The notes: generated by a model from the letters alone, not told the origin. Counted from the stretch's first letter, positions 21,907 through 30,650 are shown. The stretch is DNA of 33,548 nt from an uncultured Oscillospiraceae bacterium (GCA_910578735.1 CAJTSQ010000027.1:1-33548), one strand, 5' to 3'. Made by a program: numbers and translations.

Positions 21907-22797
21907 TTATTCAGCGCCCGGTTTGGATTTTTTTTCCTTGCACAGGTGTTCAGACGGCTGGAGAGACGGGTCTGCGGGCTGGGCGTCCAGCACCTGGGGG
22001 ATGAACCGGCGGGCGAACCGGCCCTTGCCCCGGCTTTTCACATAGAAAAAGCCGATGAAGGAGAAGACCAGCGCTCCGATGAAATTGACAAACAGGTCCT
22101 TCATGGTGTCCAGAATGCCCACATCCAGGTAGCCTCCCAGGCCCAGGGCAACCTGCCGGCCGTCGGAGGTCAGGACAATGGTATCCACGATGCCCTCAAT
22201 CATCACCCGGCTGTTGCCCCCGGTGGGATCCAGCATCACGGAGGAGATGGTGTGGATCACCGTATCCTTCTGCATATCCAGCAGGAGCAGCTGGTCCATG
22301 GTACACTCAAAGAATTCCCACAGCACGCCGATGGTCATGGAGAAACAGAAGGCCACGATGGACATGAACACCGGGGAGAGGGACAGGGAGAACTTCTCCG
22401 TCCGGTTGAGCATATCCACCAGGGCGAAGCCGATGGCGGCACACAGAAAGCCGTTGAGGGTGTGGAGGATGGTGTCCCAGTGTGTAAAGGTGGTGTAGAA
22501 GGCGCTGATCTCCCCCAAAATTTCCGCCGCGAAGATGAAGAGCATAATAATGATCTCCAGCGTGTTGGGCAGGTCGATCATCAGGGCTCGCTCAAACACC
22601 GTGGGCAGCAGAAACAGCACAAGGGTCAGGCCGCACAGGAACACGCTTTCGAAATCCCCGTTGAAGAACTGGGCTACCATCACCGCAATGACCAAAAAGC
22701 GCAGGGCAAAATAGACGGCCGCTACGGTCTTTTTGTGCCGAAGGGCCCTGTGAGCAGCGGTGAGCGCGGCCCGCACCCCTCTTTTTTGCCTGGACAT
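21907..22797 (-). CDS. DUF2238-like multipass membrane protein
   Basis: 296 residues from the ATG at 22797 (GGGGG 8 bases upstream; further upstream codons lie in the promoter). About six hydrophobic segments between residues 25 and 180, with polar motifs within or next to the membrane: THWDTILHTLNGFLCAAIGF and GVLWEFFECTMDQ, which recall DUF2238/YjdF proteins. After a soluble loop (VIHTISSVMLDPTGGNSRV, LDVGILDTMKDLFVNFIGA) a last segment is followed by a charged tail. Function unknown. Transcribed from the promoter at 22835-22863. Confidence 0.65.
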   Translation of the reverse strand: MSRQKRGVRAALTAAHRALRHKKTVAAVYFALRFLVIAVMVAQFFNGDFESVFLCGLTLVLFLLPTVFERALMIDLPNTLEIIIMLFIFAAEILGEISAFYTTFTHWDTILHTLNGFLCAAIGFALVDMLNRTEKFSLSLSPVFMSIVAFCFSMTIGVLWEFFECTMDQLLLLDMQKDTVIHTISSVMLDPTGGNSRVMIEGIVDTIVLTSDGRQVALGLGGYLDVGILDTMKDLFVNFIGALVFSFIGFFYVKSRGKGRFARRFIPQVLDAQPADPSLQPSEHLCKEKKSKPGAE

Positions 22798-22834
22798 AGA
22801 GAAAGCCCCCTTTCTTAACAAAATCCTAAGCAAC

Positions 22835-22863
22835 AGTATAGTCTGATCCAGGGGGAAAGTCAA
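22835..22863 (-). promoter_or_regulatory. promoter of the DUF2238-like gene
   Basis: Minus strand TTGACT (22863-22858), 17 bases, TATACT (22840-22835), 38 bases ahead of the start. Confidence 0.75.
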
Positions 22864-22923
22864 GCCGGGCGCAGCGGTGGCAAGCCTGCGCCAGGCGCAT
22901 AGACTGGATTGGAGGTGAACAAT

Positions 22924-23136
22924 ATGGACTTGCGCAATAAATCCATAAAAGTGGGGGAGCTGCTGGACAATCCCAAATCCAACGCGGTGTTTCAGCGGCG
23001 TTTCGGCAAATTTATGAGGCACCCGATGGTAAAAGCAGCCCGCACTCTGACCCTGGCCCAGCTGGAGGAGATGGCCGCCGTCTATCTTCCCCGGCAGACC
23101 ATTCAGGACACGCTGAACGAGTTGGAGCGGCTTTGA
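22924..23136 (+). CDS. small helical hypothetical protein
   Basis: 70 residues; ATG preceded by GGAGGTG 8 bases upstream. Three predicted helices: KVGELLDNPKSNAVFQRRFG, FMRHPMVKAARTLTLAQLEEM, and PRQTIQDTLNELERL. The DNPKSNAVFQ...HPM...LTLAQLEEMAA layout resembles a short C-terminal module seen on clostridial hydrolases, here free-standing. No membrane segment or signal. Function unknown. Divergent from the DUF2238-like gene. Confidence 0.65.
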   Translation: MDLRNKSIKVGELLDNPKSNAVFQRRFGKFMRHPMVKAARTLTLAQLEEMAAVYLPRQTIQDTLNELERL

Positions 23137-23190
23137 GCAGTTTGCCCCGCTCCCGGAGCAAAAATAGGCCTCAATTCTTCTTGTTATGGG

Positions 23191-23219
23191 TTGTCATCTG
23201 GTGAAATTTAGGATAGAAT
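23191..23219 (+). promoter_or_regulatory. promoter of pgeF
   Basis: TTGTCA (23191-23196), 17 bases, TAGAAT (23214-23219), 34 bases ahead of the start. Confidence 0.7.
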
Positions 23220-23253
23220 AGAGTCAATTCTGAACACCACAGGAGGAGCGGCC

Positions 23254-24066
23254 ATGGAGATCGTCAAGCAGAAGATAGAGGGCGTCGCATTTTATGCCTG
23301 TACCGACCCGGCGTGGGCGGGGGTACGGCATGGCTTCTCTACCCGGCAGGGGGGTGTGTCCCCCGCACCCTGGGACAGCCTGAACCTGGGCGCTAACCGG
23401 GGGGATGCCCCGGAAAATGTCCGATGGAATTTCAACTGGTTCTGCTCGGTCATCGGGACGGATGAGGAGGCGCTGGTGAAAAACCACCAGATTCACAGCA
23501 GCATCATCCGCCCGGTCACCCGGGACGACATCCTGCCCGACCCAGCCCAGCCCGGAACCTGTGAGGCGGACGGCCTGATTACCGACCAGCCCGAGGTGTG
23601 CCTGACCATCTTCTCCGGCGACTGCATCCCCGTCCTGCTCTACGATCCGGTCCGGCGGTGCATCGCCGCCGCCCACGCCGGCTGGCGGGGCACCGCCGCC
23701 GGGATCGCCGCCCGTGCCGCAGAAGCCATGGTCCGGGACTATGGCTGTCAGGCCGAAAACATCCTGGCCGCCATCGGGCCGGGTATCGGCCCCTGCTGCT
23801 TCGAGACCCACGCCGATGTCCCCGAGGGGCTGCGGGCCGGACTGGGTCCGGACGCCCAGCCCTTTATCCGTCCGCTGGACAGGCCCGGAAAGTTTTCCGT
23901 GGACCTGAAGGGGGCCAACGCCCGCTGGCTGGAGCGGACAGGCCTTCGATCGGAGCGCATCGCCGTCTGTCCCGTCTGCACCGCCTGTAATCTGGACGAG
24001 TTCTGGTCCCACCGGGTCCAGGGAAACCGGCGGGGGAGCATGGCCGCCATGATACAGCTTGTGTAG
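23254..24066 (+). CDS. pgeF: peptidoglycan editing factor PgeF (laccase-domain, YlmD)
   Basis: 270 residues, ATG with AGGAGG upstream. Single DUF152 / multi-copper-polyphenol-oxidoreductase fold with the zinc ligands His81 (HQIHS), Cys124 (SGDCIPVLL) and His141 (AHAGWRG). GFSTRQGGVSPAPWDSLNLG near the start and CTACNLDEFWSHR near the end are family marks. The family shows purine nucleoside phosphorylase/deaminase activity and, in E. coli, removes L-Ser misincorporated in peptidoglycan precursors. In Bacillus it lies in the ylm cell-division cluster; here it stands alone behind its own promoter. Confidence 0.9.
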   Translation: MEIVKQKIEGVAFYACTDPAWAGVRHGFSTRQGGVSPAPWDSLNLGANRGDAPENVRWNFNWFCSVIGTDEEALVKNHQIHSSIIRPVTRDDILPDPAQPGTCEADGLITDQPEVCLTIFSGDCIPVLLYDPVRRCIAAAHAGWRGTAAGIAARAAEAMVRDYGCQAENILAAIGPGIGPCCFETHADVPEGLRAGLGPDAQPFIRPLDRPGKFSVDLKGANARWLERTGLRSERIAVCPVCTACNLDEFWSHRVQGNRRGSMAAMIQLV

Positions 24067-24069
24067 CCC

Positions 24070-24097
24070 TGTAGGGGGCGGCCTCCGTGCCGCCCCG
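24070..24097. repeat. TGTAGGGGCGGC palindromic repeat, copy 4
   Basis: TGTAGGGGGCGGC, CTCCGT, GCCGCCCC. Its loop is the complement of that in copy 1 but for one base, so the copies stand in opposite orientation. Immediately follows the pgeF stop. Confidence 0.7.
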
Positions 24098-24116
24098 GCA
24101 ATTATAGACCTGGAGG

Positions 24117-24145
24117 CAGGGGCGGCGCAGAGACCGCTCCCTACG
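24117..24145. repeat. TGTAGGGGCGGC palindromic repeat, copy 5
   Basis: AGGGGCGGC, then GCAGAGA, then CCGCTCCCTACG: an imperfect copy 20 bases after copy 4 in inverted arrangement, so the pair could fold as one larger structure. Confidence 0.6.
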
Positions 24146-24184
24146 CCATTATCTGTTCCGCAAGTATTTTAAACCCTCAACGGC

Positions 24185-24204
24185 GGACGCTTCCTGAAGC
24201 GTCC
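24185..24204. repeat. GGACGC palindromic repeat, copy 1
   Basis: GGACGCTTC-CT-GAAGCGTCC followed by CTACA: perfect 9-base arms. Two more copies follow the downstream gene (25755-25774, 25801-25820). Confidence 0.75.
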
Positions 24205-24230
24205 CTACATCAACACGCAAAGGAACCAAT

Positions 24231-25754
24231 ATGAAACGATACCGTTTGACCGCACTTTTTCTGGCCCTGCTGCTGGCTCTATCTGCCTGCGGTGGAGGGA
24301 CTGTCCACGACGGCTCCGGCTCCGCCTCCTCGGCGGATGTGAGCCAGACAGAGGTCCCGTCCCCCAGGTCGGTCCCATTTACCCTGGCCTTCTATCCCGA
24401 ATACAGCATTCACCCGGTTCTGGCTGCCAACCGGGCCAATCTCGCCTTGGCCCCCCTGATGTATGAGAGCCTGTTCACGGTGGACGCCGCCTTTCAGGCC
24501 CAACCTGTGTTGTGCCAGAGCTATACGTCCAGCGAGGACAAGCTGGTGTGGACCTTCATCCTCCGCTCTGGGATCACCTTCTCCGACGGCACCCCCCTCA
24601 CCGGAGGGGCAGCGGCGGACGCGCTGAACCTGGCCCGCTCCGAGTCCAGTCGGTATCACAGCCGGTTGAGCGACATCCTCTCGGTTGCCGCCTCGGAGGA
24701 GGCCCCTGGTCAGTTCACCGTCACCCTCCGCCGGCCCAACGGCTCCCTGCCATTGCTGCTGGATATCCCCATCGCTCTGGGGGACGGGGAACGGCCTCCG
24801 GGCACCGGGCCCTATATTCTGTCCCGTGAGGGGGAGGACCTGTCCCTCACCGCCCGGAACGGCTGGTGGCAGCGGGAAAAGACGCTGCCCATCCAGAGCA
24901 TCCGGCTGCACAGCGTCAGCAAGAGCGAGGAGTTGATTTACGCCTTTGACGCCGGGGAGGTGTCGCTGGTGGACGTGGACCTGATGGCCACCAACACTAT
25001 GGGCTATGGGGGCAACTACCAGGCGTGGGACTACGCCACCACCGACTTCCTGTACCTGGGCTTCAACACCCAGACAGGGCCCTGCCGGGACCCGAAGGTC
25101 CGCCTGACCCTGTCCCAGGCGGTGGACCGGGATACCATCGCCTCCAGCATCTACGCAAACCACGCCGTTTCCACCCGGCTCCCCGTCCATCCGGCCAGCC
25201 CGCTGTACAGCAGGGGAGAGGAGGCCGCCGTTCCCGCCTACGACCCAGAGCTCCTGGCCGCCCGACTGGCGGAGCGGAAGCTGTCCGGTGCGGAGTTCAC
25301 CTTTCTTGTGAACAGCGAGAATGTGAGCAAGGCGGCCGCCGCCCAGCTGATTGCCGACCAGATGGCGGCGGCTGGGCTGACTGTCAAGCTGGAGCAGCTC
25401 CCCTTTGAGGACTACGCCGCCGCCCTGGCCAGGGGACAGTTCGACCTGTATTTGGGGGAGACGGTGCTCACCGCTGACTTTGACCTGTCCCCGCTGCTGT
25501 CCTCCTCCGGCGCTCTCAACTACGGCGGCTGGCGGGGGGAGGGGGCTGACACGCTCCTCCAGGCCATGCAGGGCGCTGCCGGAGACAAGGCGGACCGGGC
25601 AGCGGAGCTGTTTGCCCTGCTGAAGGAGCAGGTCCCCATTGTCCCCATCGCTTTTCGAAGCAGCTCCGTCCTCACCCAGTGGGGGCGGCTGTCAGGGCTG
25701 AACCCGGTGCGGGGGAATGTATTTTACGGATTCGAGAACTGGATTATCTCGTAG
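24231..25754 (+). CDS. family 5 extracellular solute-binding lipoprotein (OppA/DppA-like)
   Basis: 507 residues. Lipobox LSACG puts the mature N-terminus at Cys21, then a Ser/Gly linker. The SBP_bac_5 pattern is present: LAPLMYESLFTVDAAFQAQP, WTFILRSGITFSDGTPLTGG, GTGPYIL, LYLGFNTQTGPCRDPKVRLT followed by LSQAVDRDTI, and the late LKEQVPIVPIAF. Such proteins capture oligopeptides, dipeptides or nickel for an ABC importer. No permease or ATPase genes are beside it, so it is an orphan receptor that must share an importer encoded elsewhere. The ribosome site is AAAGGAACC. Both flanks carry members of the same palindromic repeat family. Confidence 0.88.
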   Translation: MKRYRLTALFLALLLALSACGGGTVHDGSGSASSADVSQTEVPSPRSVPFTLAFYPEYSIHPVLAANRANLALAPLMYESLFTVDAAFQAQPVLCQSYTSSEDKLVWTFILRSGITFSDGTPLTGGAAADALNLARSESSRYHSRLSDILSVAASEEAPGQFTVTLRRPNGSLPLLLDIPIALGDGERPPGTGPYILSREGEDLSLTARNGWWQREKTLPIQSIRLHSVSKSEELIYAFDAGEVSLVDVDLMATNTMGYGGNYQAWDYATTDFLYLGFNTQTGPCRDPKVRLTLSQAVDRDTIASSIYANHAVSTRLPVHPASPLYSRGEEAAVPAYDPELLAARLAERKLSGAEFTFLVNSENVSKAAAAQLIADQMAAAGLTVKLEQLPFEDYAAALARGQFDLYLGETVLTADFDLSPLLSSSGALNYGGWRGEGADTLLQAMQGAAGDKADRAAELFALLKEQVPIVPIAFRSSSVLTQWGRLSGLNPVRGNVFYGFENWIIS

Positions 25755-25774
25755 GGACGCATCACGATGCGTCC
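25755..25774. repeat. GGACGC palindromic repeat, copy 2
   Basis: GGACGCATC-AC-GATGCGTCC, perfect 9-base arms. The TAG stop of the preceding gene (25752-25754) is part of the adjoining GTAGGGACGC, so the repeat probably set the C-terminus. Confidence 0.75.
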
Positions 25775-25800
25775 GCGGGGTTTCGCCGATTACGGAACGC

Positions 25801-25820
25801 GGACGCTTCATGAAGCATCC
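25801..25820. repeat. GGACGC palindromic repeat, copy 3
   Basis: GGACGCTTC-AT-GAAGCATCC, one mismatch in the arms. 26 bases after copy 2. Confidence 0.65.
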
Positions 25821-25871
25821 CTTCCCCAAATATACGACAATACACTACATTAAAACAGAGGAGAGAAGACC

Positions 25872-28800
25872 ATGAGTGTTTACCGCTGCTATTCCAAGAA
25901 AAAAGAGGGCTTCGACGTGGAGGCCCAAGGTTTGTGCAAACAGCTCCAGGAACAGCTGGGCATTTCCGCCCTCCACTCGGTGGAGATTCTGAACCGGTAC
26001 GACGTGGAGCAAATCGACCGGGATGTCTATGAGCGGGCGAAGGCAATCGTCTTCTCCGAGCCCCAGGTAGATGTAGTCTATGACGAGGACTTCCCCATGT
26101 CCCGGATGGCGGGGGCCTTCTTCGCCGTGGAAGCCCTGCCGGGGCAGTTCGACCAGCGGGCCGACTCCGCCGCCCAGTGCATCCAGCTGATGGCCGGGGT
26201 GGACCGGCCCCTGGTCGCCTACGCCAAGATGTATCTGCTGTGGGGCGGGCTGTCCCAGGAGGACCTGGATAAGATCAAGGGCTTCCTGATTAACCCGGTG
26301 GAGAGCCGGGAGGCCTCCCTGGACAAGCCCGACACTCTGGTGCGGGAACACGCCGCCCCCGACCATGTGGATACGGTGGCCGGCTTCACCGCCATGGACG
26401 AACCGGCCCTGTCCGCCCTGCTGGACAAGCTGGGGCTGGCTATGGACCTGGACGATCTGAAATTCTTGCAGGCCTACTTCCGGGACGAGGAGAAGCGGGA
26501 CCCCACCATCACTGAGGTCCGGGTGGTAGACACCTACTGGTCCGACCACTGCCGCCACACCACCTTCTCCACCCACCTGGACGAAATTCAGATCGACGAC
26601 CCCGACGTGAAGGCCGCCTATGAGCGGTATCTGGCCGCCCGGGTGGAGGTCTACGGCGAGGAGAAGGCCGCCCAGCGGCCCCAGACCCTGATGGACATCG
26701 CCACCATCGGCACAAAAGTCCTGAAAAAGCGGGGCCTGCTCCCCGAGCTGGATGAGAGCGAGGAGATCAACGCCTGCTCCATCCACGTCCCCGCCCAAGT
26801 GGACGGCGAGGAGCAGGACTGGCTGCTCATGTTCAAGAACGAGACCCACAACCACCCCACTGAGATCGAGCCCTTCGGCGGAGCGGCCACCTGCATCGGC
26901 GGCTGCATCCGTGACCCCCTCTCCGGCCGGGTGTACGTCCATCAGGCCATGCGCTTCACCGGCGCCGGGGACCCCCGTACCCCCTTTGACCAGACCCTGG
27001 AGGGCAAGCTCCCCCAGCGCAAGCTGTGCCAGACGGCGGCGGCGGGCTACTCCTCCTACGGCAACCAGATCGGCCTGGCCACCGGACACGTGGCCGAGGT
27101 GTACCACGAGGGCTACGTCGCCAAGCGGCTGGAGTGCGGCGCTGTCGTGGGTGCAGCCCCGGCGGAGAATGTGCGCCGGGAGCGGCCCGCGCCGGGGGAT
27201 GTGGTCATCCTCCTGGGGGGCCGCACCGGACGGGACGGCATCGGCGGGGCCACCGGCTCCTCCAAGAGCCACAACAAGAAATCCCTGACCACCATGGCCT
27301 CCGAGGTCCAGAAGGGCAACGCCCCCGAGGAACGGAAGATTCAGCGGCTGTTTCGGGATGGGGAGGTCACCCGGCTGATTAAGCGGTGCAACGACTTTGG
27401 CGCGGGGGGGGTGTCGGTGGCCATCGGTGAGCTGGCCGACGGCCTGGAGATCAATCTGGACGTCGTCCGCAAAAAGTACGACGGCCTGGACGGCACCGAG
27501 CTGGCCATCTCCGAGAGCCAGGAGCGTATGGCGGTGGTGGTGGCCCCCGAGGATGCGGACAAGTTCATCGCTGCTGCGGAGAAGGAGAACCTGGAGGCCT
27601 ATCAGGTGGCCGTGGTCACCGAATCTCCCCGGATGGTGATGCGCTGGAAGGGCCAGAAAATCGCTGACCTGAGCCGTGAATTTTTGAACACCAACGGCGC
27701 GGTGAAGCACGCGGCTGTCTCTGTGGGCGAAAAGGACCGCTCCGCCTTTGGTCAGGAGTCCTTCAAAACCCTGCGGGAGATGGCCTCCAGTCTCAAATGC
27801 GCCTCCCGTCGGGGGCTGACCGAGCGGTTCGACAGCTCCATCGGGGCGGGTTCCGTCCTCATGCCCTTCGGCGGAAAATATCAGTCCACCCCCGCCCAGG
27901 CCATGGCGGCCCTGCTGCCCGTCCTGCCGGGGCAGGAGACCGACCAGGCCAGCGTCATGGCCTGGGGCTGCGACCCGGACGCCCTGTCCGTAGACCCCTA
28001 TGTGGGGGCCTATCAGGCCGTTACCAACTCCATCGCCAAGCTGGTGGCCTCCGGCGCGGACTATAAAAACGTGTACCTCACCTTACAGGAATTTTTTGAG
28101 AAGCTCCGGGACGAACCGGCGCGCTGGGGCAAGCCCTTCGCCGCCCTGCTGGGGGCGCTGGACGCTCAGATGGACTACGCCGCCGCCGCGATCGGCGGGA
28201 AGGATTCCATGTCCGGCTCCTTCCTGGACAAGGACGTTCCTCCCACCCTCATTTCCTTTGCGATCGCACCCGTCAAGGCCGGGGAGATCATCACCCCTGA
28301 GTTCAAAGAGGCGGGACACCCGGTATATTTGTTCCTGGGCGATGGCACGGCAGAGGGACAGAAGGCCGCCTGGGAGGAATTCCACGCCCTATGTCAGGCC
28401 GGTAAGGTGAGAGCCGCCTGGGCGGCGGAAAACGGCGAGGCCGAAGGGGTCATGAAGATGTCGTTCGGCAACCGCGTCGGTTTTACGAATGGCGAAGAGG
28501 AGTTGGCCTGGGATCTGCCCAACCCCGGCGCAATCGTGGCAGAGCTTACCGAAGCGGTCCCGGAGAGCCCCCGGACGATCCAAATTGGAAGGACCACCGC
28601 TGAGCCCGTTATCAACATCGTACACGATTCCGCGCCGGTCGACGAGCTGCTGGCCCTCAACGAGGGCGTGCTGGAGTCGGTCTACCCCACCAAGGCGGGG
28701 ACGTCCGAGGCGGTCCAGGCCATCTCCTGGGACAAGCGCTCCCCGGCGGTCTGCAAGCACAAGGTGGCCCATCCCAAGGCGGTGATCCCCGTCTTCCCCG

Positions 28801-29567
28801 GCACCAACTGCGAGTATGACACCGCCAAGGCCTGCATCCGGGCGGGCATCGACCCGGAGATTGTGGTGGTCCGCAACCTGACCACCGACTTCCTGGCCCA
28901 GTCCGCTCAGGCCCTGGAGGGGGCCATCCGGGGGGCGCAGATGGTGGTTCTCCCCGGCGGCTTCTCCGGCGGCGACGAGCCGGAGGGCTCCGCGAAGTTC
29001 ATCTGCTCCTTCCTGCGCAACCCCGCCATCAGCGACGCCATTATGGACCTGCTCAAACACCGGGACGGCCTGATGCTGGGCATCTGCAACGGCTTCCAGG
29101 CCCTGGTGAAGCTGGGGCTGGTCCCCTTCGGTGAGATCAGGCCCATGGACGGCAATTGCCCCACCCTGACCTACAACCTGATCGGCCGCCACCAGAGCCG
29201 GTATGTCACCACCCGGGTGGCCAGCGTGAACTCCCCCTGGATGCTGAAATGCCAGGTGGGCGACCTGCACACCATCCCCATCTCCCACGGAGAGGGCCGC
29301 TTTGTGGCCCCGGCGGAGGTCATCTCCAGCCTGATGGCCAGCGGTCAGGTGGGCACTCAGTACGTGGACGCCGGCGGCCAGCCTACTATGGACATCCTGT
29401 CCAACCCCAACGGCTCTATGGAGGCCATTGAGGGTATCTTCTCCCCCAACGGCCGGGTCTTTGGCAAGATGGGCCACCTGGAGCGCCGTGGGCCGTATGT
29501 GGCGGTGAACATCCCCGGGAACAAACACCAGCCCCTGTTCGAGAGCGGCGCGGAGTACTTCAAATAA
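25872..29567 (+). CDS. purL: phosphoribosylformylglycinamidine synthase, single-chain
   Basis: 1231 residues, the normal size of the clostridial fused enzyme. It makes FGAM from FGAR, ATP and glutamine, step four of purine synthesis. An N-terminal PurS-like part is followed by two AIRS-like ATP domains (EVRVVDTYWSDHCRHTTFST, FKNETHNHPTEIEPFGGAAT, GGVSVAIGELADGLEI) and the C-terminal glutaminase: VIPVFPGTNCEYDTAKA, VLPGGFSGGDEPEG, nucleophile Cys1072 (GICNGFQ), and His1202/Glu1204 in the segment GHLER (commonly PHPE or similar). No other pur genes and no purine riboswitch were found; upstream are the GGACGC palindromes and GGAGAGAAGACC as ribosome site. Confidence 0.95.
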   Translation: MSVYRCYSKKKEGFDVEAQGLCKQLQEQLGISALHSVEILNRYDVEQIDRDVYERAKAIVFSEPQVDVVYDEDFPMSRMAGAFFAVEALPGQFDQRADSAAQCIQLMAGVDRPLVAYAKMYLLWGGLSQEDLDKIKGFLINPVESREASLDKPDTLVREHAAPDHVDTVAGFTAMDEPALSALLDKLGLAMDLDDLKFLQAYFRDEEKRDPTITEVRVVDTYWSDHCRHTTFSTHLDEIQIDDPDVKAAYERYLAARVEVYGEEKAAQRPQTLMDIATIGTKVLKKRGLLPELDESEEINACSIHVPAQVDGEEQDWLLMFKNETHNHPTEIEPFGGAATCIGGCIRDPLSGRVYVHQAMRFTGAGDPRTPFDQTLEGKLPQRKLCQTAAAGYSSYGNQIGLATGHVAEVYHEGYVAKRLECGAVVGAAPAENVRRERPAPGDVVILLGGRTGRDGIGGATGSSKSHNKKSLTTMASEVQKGNAPEERKIQRLFRDGEVTRLIKRCNDFGAGGVSVAIGELADGLEINLDVVRKKYDGLDGTELAISESQERMAVVVAPEDADKFIAAAEKENLEAYQVAVVTESPRMVMRWKGQKIADLSREFLNTNGAVKHAAVSVGEKDRSAFGQESFKTLREMASSLKCASRRGLTERFDSSIGAGSVLMPFGGKYQSTPAQAMAALLPVLPGQETDQASVMAWGCDPDALSVDPYVGAYQAVTNSIAKLVASGADYKNVYLTLQEFFEKLRDEPARWGKPFAALLGALDAQMDYAAAAIGGKDSMSGSFLDKDVPPTLISFAIAPVKAGEIITPEFKEAGHPVYLFLGDGTAEGQKAAWEEFHALCQAGKVRAAWAAENGEAEGVMKMSFGNRVGFTNGEEELAWDLPNPGAIVAELTEAVPESPRTIQIGRTTAEPVINIVHDSAPVDELLALNEGVLESVYPTKAGTSEAVQAISWDKRSPAVCKHKVAHPKAVIPVFPGTNCEYDTAKACIRAGIDPEIVVVRNLTTDFLAQSAQALEGAIRGAQMVVLPGGFSGGDEPEGSAKFICSFLRNPAISDAIMDLLKHRDGLMLGICNGFQALVKLGLVPFGEIRPMDGNCPTLTYNLIGRHQSRYVTTRVASVNSPWMLKCQVGDLHTIPISHGEGRFVAPAEVISSLMASGQVGTQYVDAGGQPTMDILSNPNGSMEAIEGIFSPNGRVFGKMGHLERRGPYVAVNIPGNKHQPLFESGAEYFK

Positions 29568-29573
29568 GCCGCC

Positions 29574-30410
29574 GTGGCCGGGAAAAAATCTCCCGCTTCC
29601 CTGGAGCGGAAAAAGCTCCGGGAGAAGCGGGAGCGGGCCAGTGCGCTGGCCGCACAGTCCAGCGTCAAGGCGGACAAAAAACAGGCCTGGTGGTGCAAGA
29701 AAAAGAAAGGGCCTACGTACAGCCATCTCCCCTCCAGCCAGCGAAAAAAAGCGAAGCGGGCGGAACAGGAGAGCGTGGGCAGTTCGGTTCGGTCCCCGGG
29801 AGTGAAAAGTCTGGTTGTCGCCAACGTCATCAGCGGACTGGCGTCATTTTCCATGTTTTTCTACTACGACCGACAGCTCCATTACTGGTTCCTGGCAGGT
29901 CCTGATACCCTCTACCAGCAGTACGGCTTCTCCAGCCTGATTGTTGCTGGCCTTGTGCTCATACCGGATATCTGCCTTTTCAATATGGTGCTGGACACGG
30001 TGTTTTCCGCGATACGGGACTGGTCTCAGGGAGAAAAGGACTTCCGCAGCATTCGAGCGGAGCTGAAAGGATGTCTGCCCTTTACCGTGATCGCTCTGGC
30101 ACTCCTCCACTCCCTGGTGCTGTTCTCCTGCCTCAGCCGGACGGAAGCCACATCCTCCGGCGTGTCTACCTATGTCCTGGGTATCCGGACCAGCTGGCAC
30201 TCCTATCAGGAGCTGGAGGAGTCAGACCGCTACCGCACCTCAGTCACCACTCGCGCCGGACATTTGATCCGTTACGCCTGGAACTATGAGCTGCGGTTTC
30301 AGGACGGCTATGAGATCAAGCTCAAGGACCTGGACAAATACTGTATAGGTAGGGGGTGGGAAGGGCAGAATGAGCTCTACAGCCTTGTGTCTCCCTACTT
30401 TCGGGATTAA
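29574..30410 (+). CDS. membrane protein with highly basic N-terminus, coupled to purL
   Basis: 278 residues from a GTG 6 bases after the purL stop, without a recognisable ribosome site of its own, so translation probably depends on ribosomes leaving purL. Residues 1-65 are extremely Lys/Arg-rich (ERKKLREKRERAS, KKKKGPTYS, SSQRKKAKRAEQ). Three hydrophobic segments follow (about 78-96, 112-135, 165-185), then a soluble domain with YVLGIRTSWHSYQELEESD, and KLKDLDKYCIGRGW. No family recognised. The basic tail would sit in the cytosol and could touch nucleic acid or anionic lipids. Function unknown. Confidence 0.7.
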   Translation: MAGKKSPASLERKKLREKRERASALAAQSSVKADKKQAWWCKKKKGPTYSHLPSSQRKKAKRAEQESVGSSVRSPGVKSLVVANVISGLASFSMFFYYDRQLHYWFLAGPDTLYQQYGFSSLIVAGLVLIPDICLFNMVLDTVFSAIRDWSQGEKDFRSIRAELKGCLPFTVIALALLHSLVLFSCLSRTEATSSGVSTYVLGIRTSWHSYQELEESDRYRTSVTTRAGHLIRYAWNYELRFQDGYEIKLKDLDKYCIGRGWEGQNELYSLVSPYFRD

Positions 30411-30413
30411 AAG

Positions 30414-30444
30414 TTTCCCCTCCGGGCTGCGCCTGGAGGGGGAA
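30414..30444 (+). terminator. hairpin after the purL operon
   Basis: TTTCCCCTCC (30414-30423), loop, GGAGGGGGAAA (30434-30444), directly after the stop codon. It is followed by A-rich rather than T-rich sequence, so it may work as a weak or processing hairpin. Confidence 0.45.
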
Positions 30445-30474
30445 AAGAAAAAAGGAAAATTTTTAAAAAAACAG

Positions 30475-30503
30475 TTGACAACTGGGAGAAAATCCGCTAT
30501 ACT
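30475..30503 (+). promoter_or_regulatory. near-consensus promoter of the tRNA operon
   Basis: TTGACA (30475-30480), 17 bases, TATACT (30498-30503), 31 bases ahead of the first tRNA. The A/T-rich stretch 30445-30473 can serve as an UP element. Confidence 0.88.
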
Positions 30504-30534
30504 AACCCTTGCCCTGTTTGAGAGGGCGTGACAC

Positions 30535-30611
30535 GGCGGCATAGCTCAGTTGGCTAGAGCACTCGGTTCATACCCGGGGTGTCACTGGTTCAAATCCAGT
30601 TGCCGCTACCA
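30535..30611 (+). tRNA. tRNA-Met (CAT), elongator type
   Basis: 77 bases with encoded CCA. Acceptor GGCGGCA pairs with TGCCGCT (one G-U), anticodon stem CTCGG/CCGGG with loop TTCATAC, T arm with GGTTCAAATCC. The anticodon stem lacks the three G-C pairs of initiator tRNA, so this is the elongator; an Ile2 (lysidine) identity cannot be fully excluded but the body matches Met. Confidence 0.9.
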
Positions 30612-30650
30612 AAAATTACGGACAAGTTGTCCGTTTCCATATTTGAAAAC

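Noticed and set aside
25845..27710. 621-codon open frame opposite purL
   Set aside because: Shadow of the purL reading frame with no recognisable domain.
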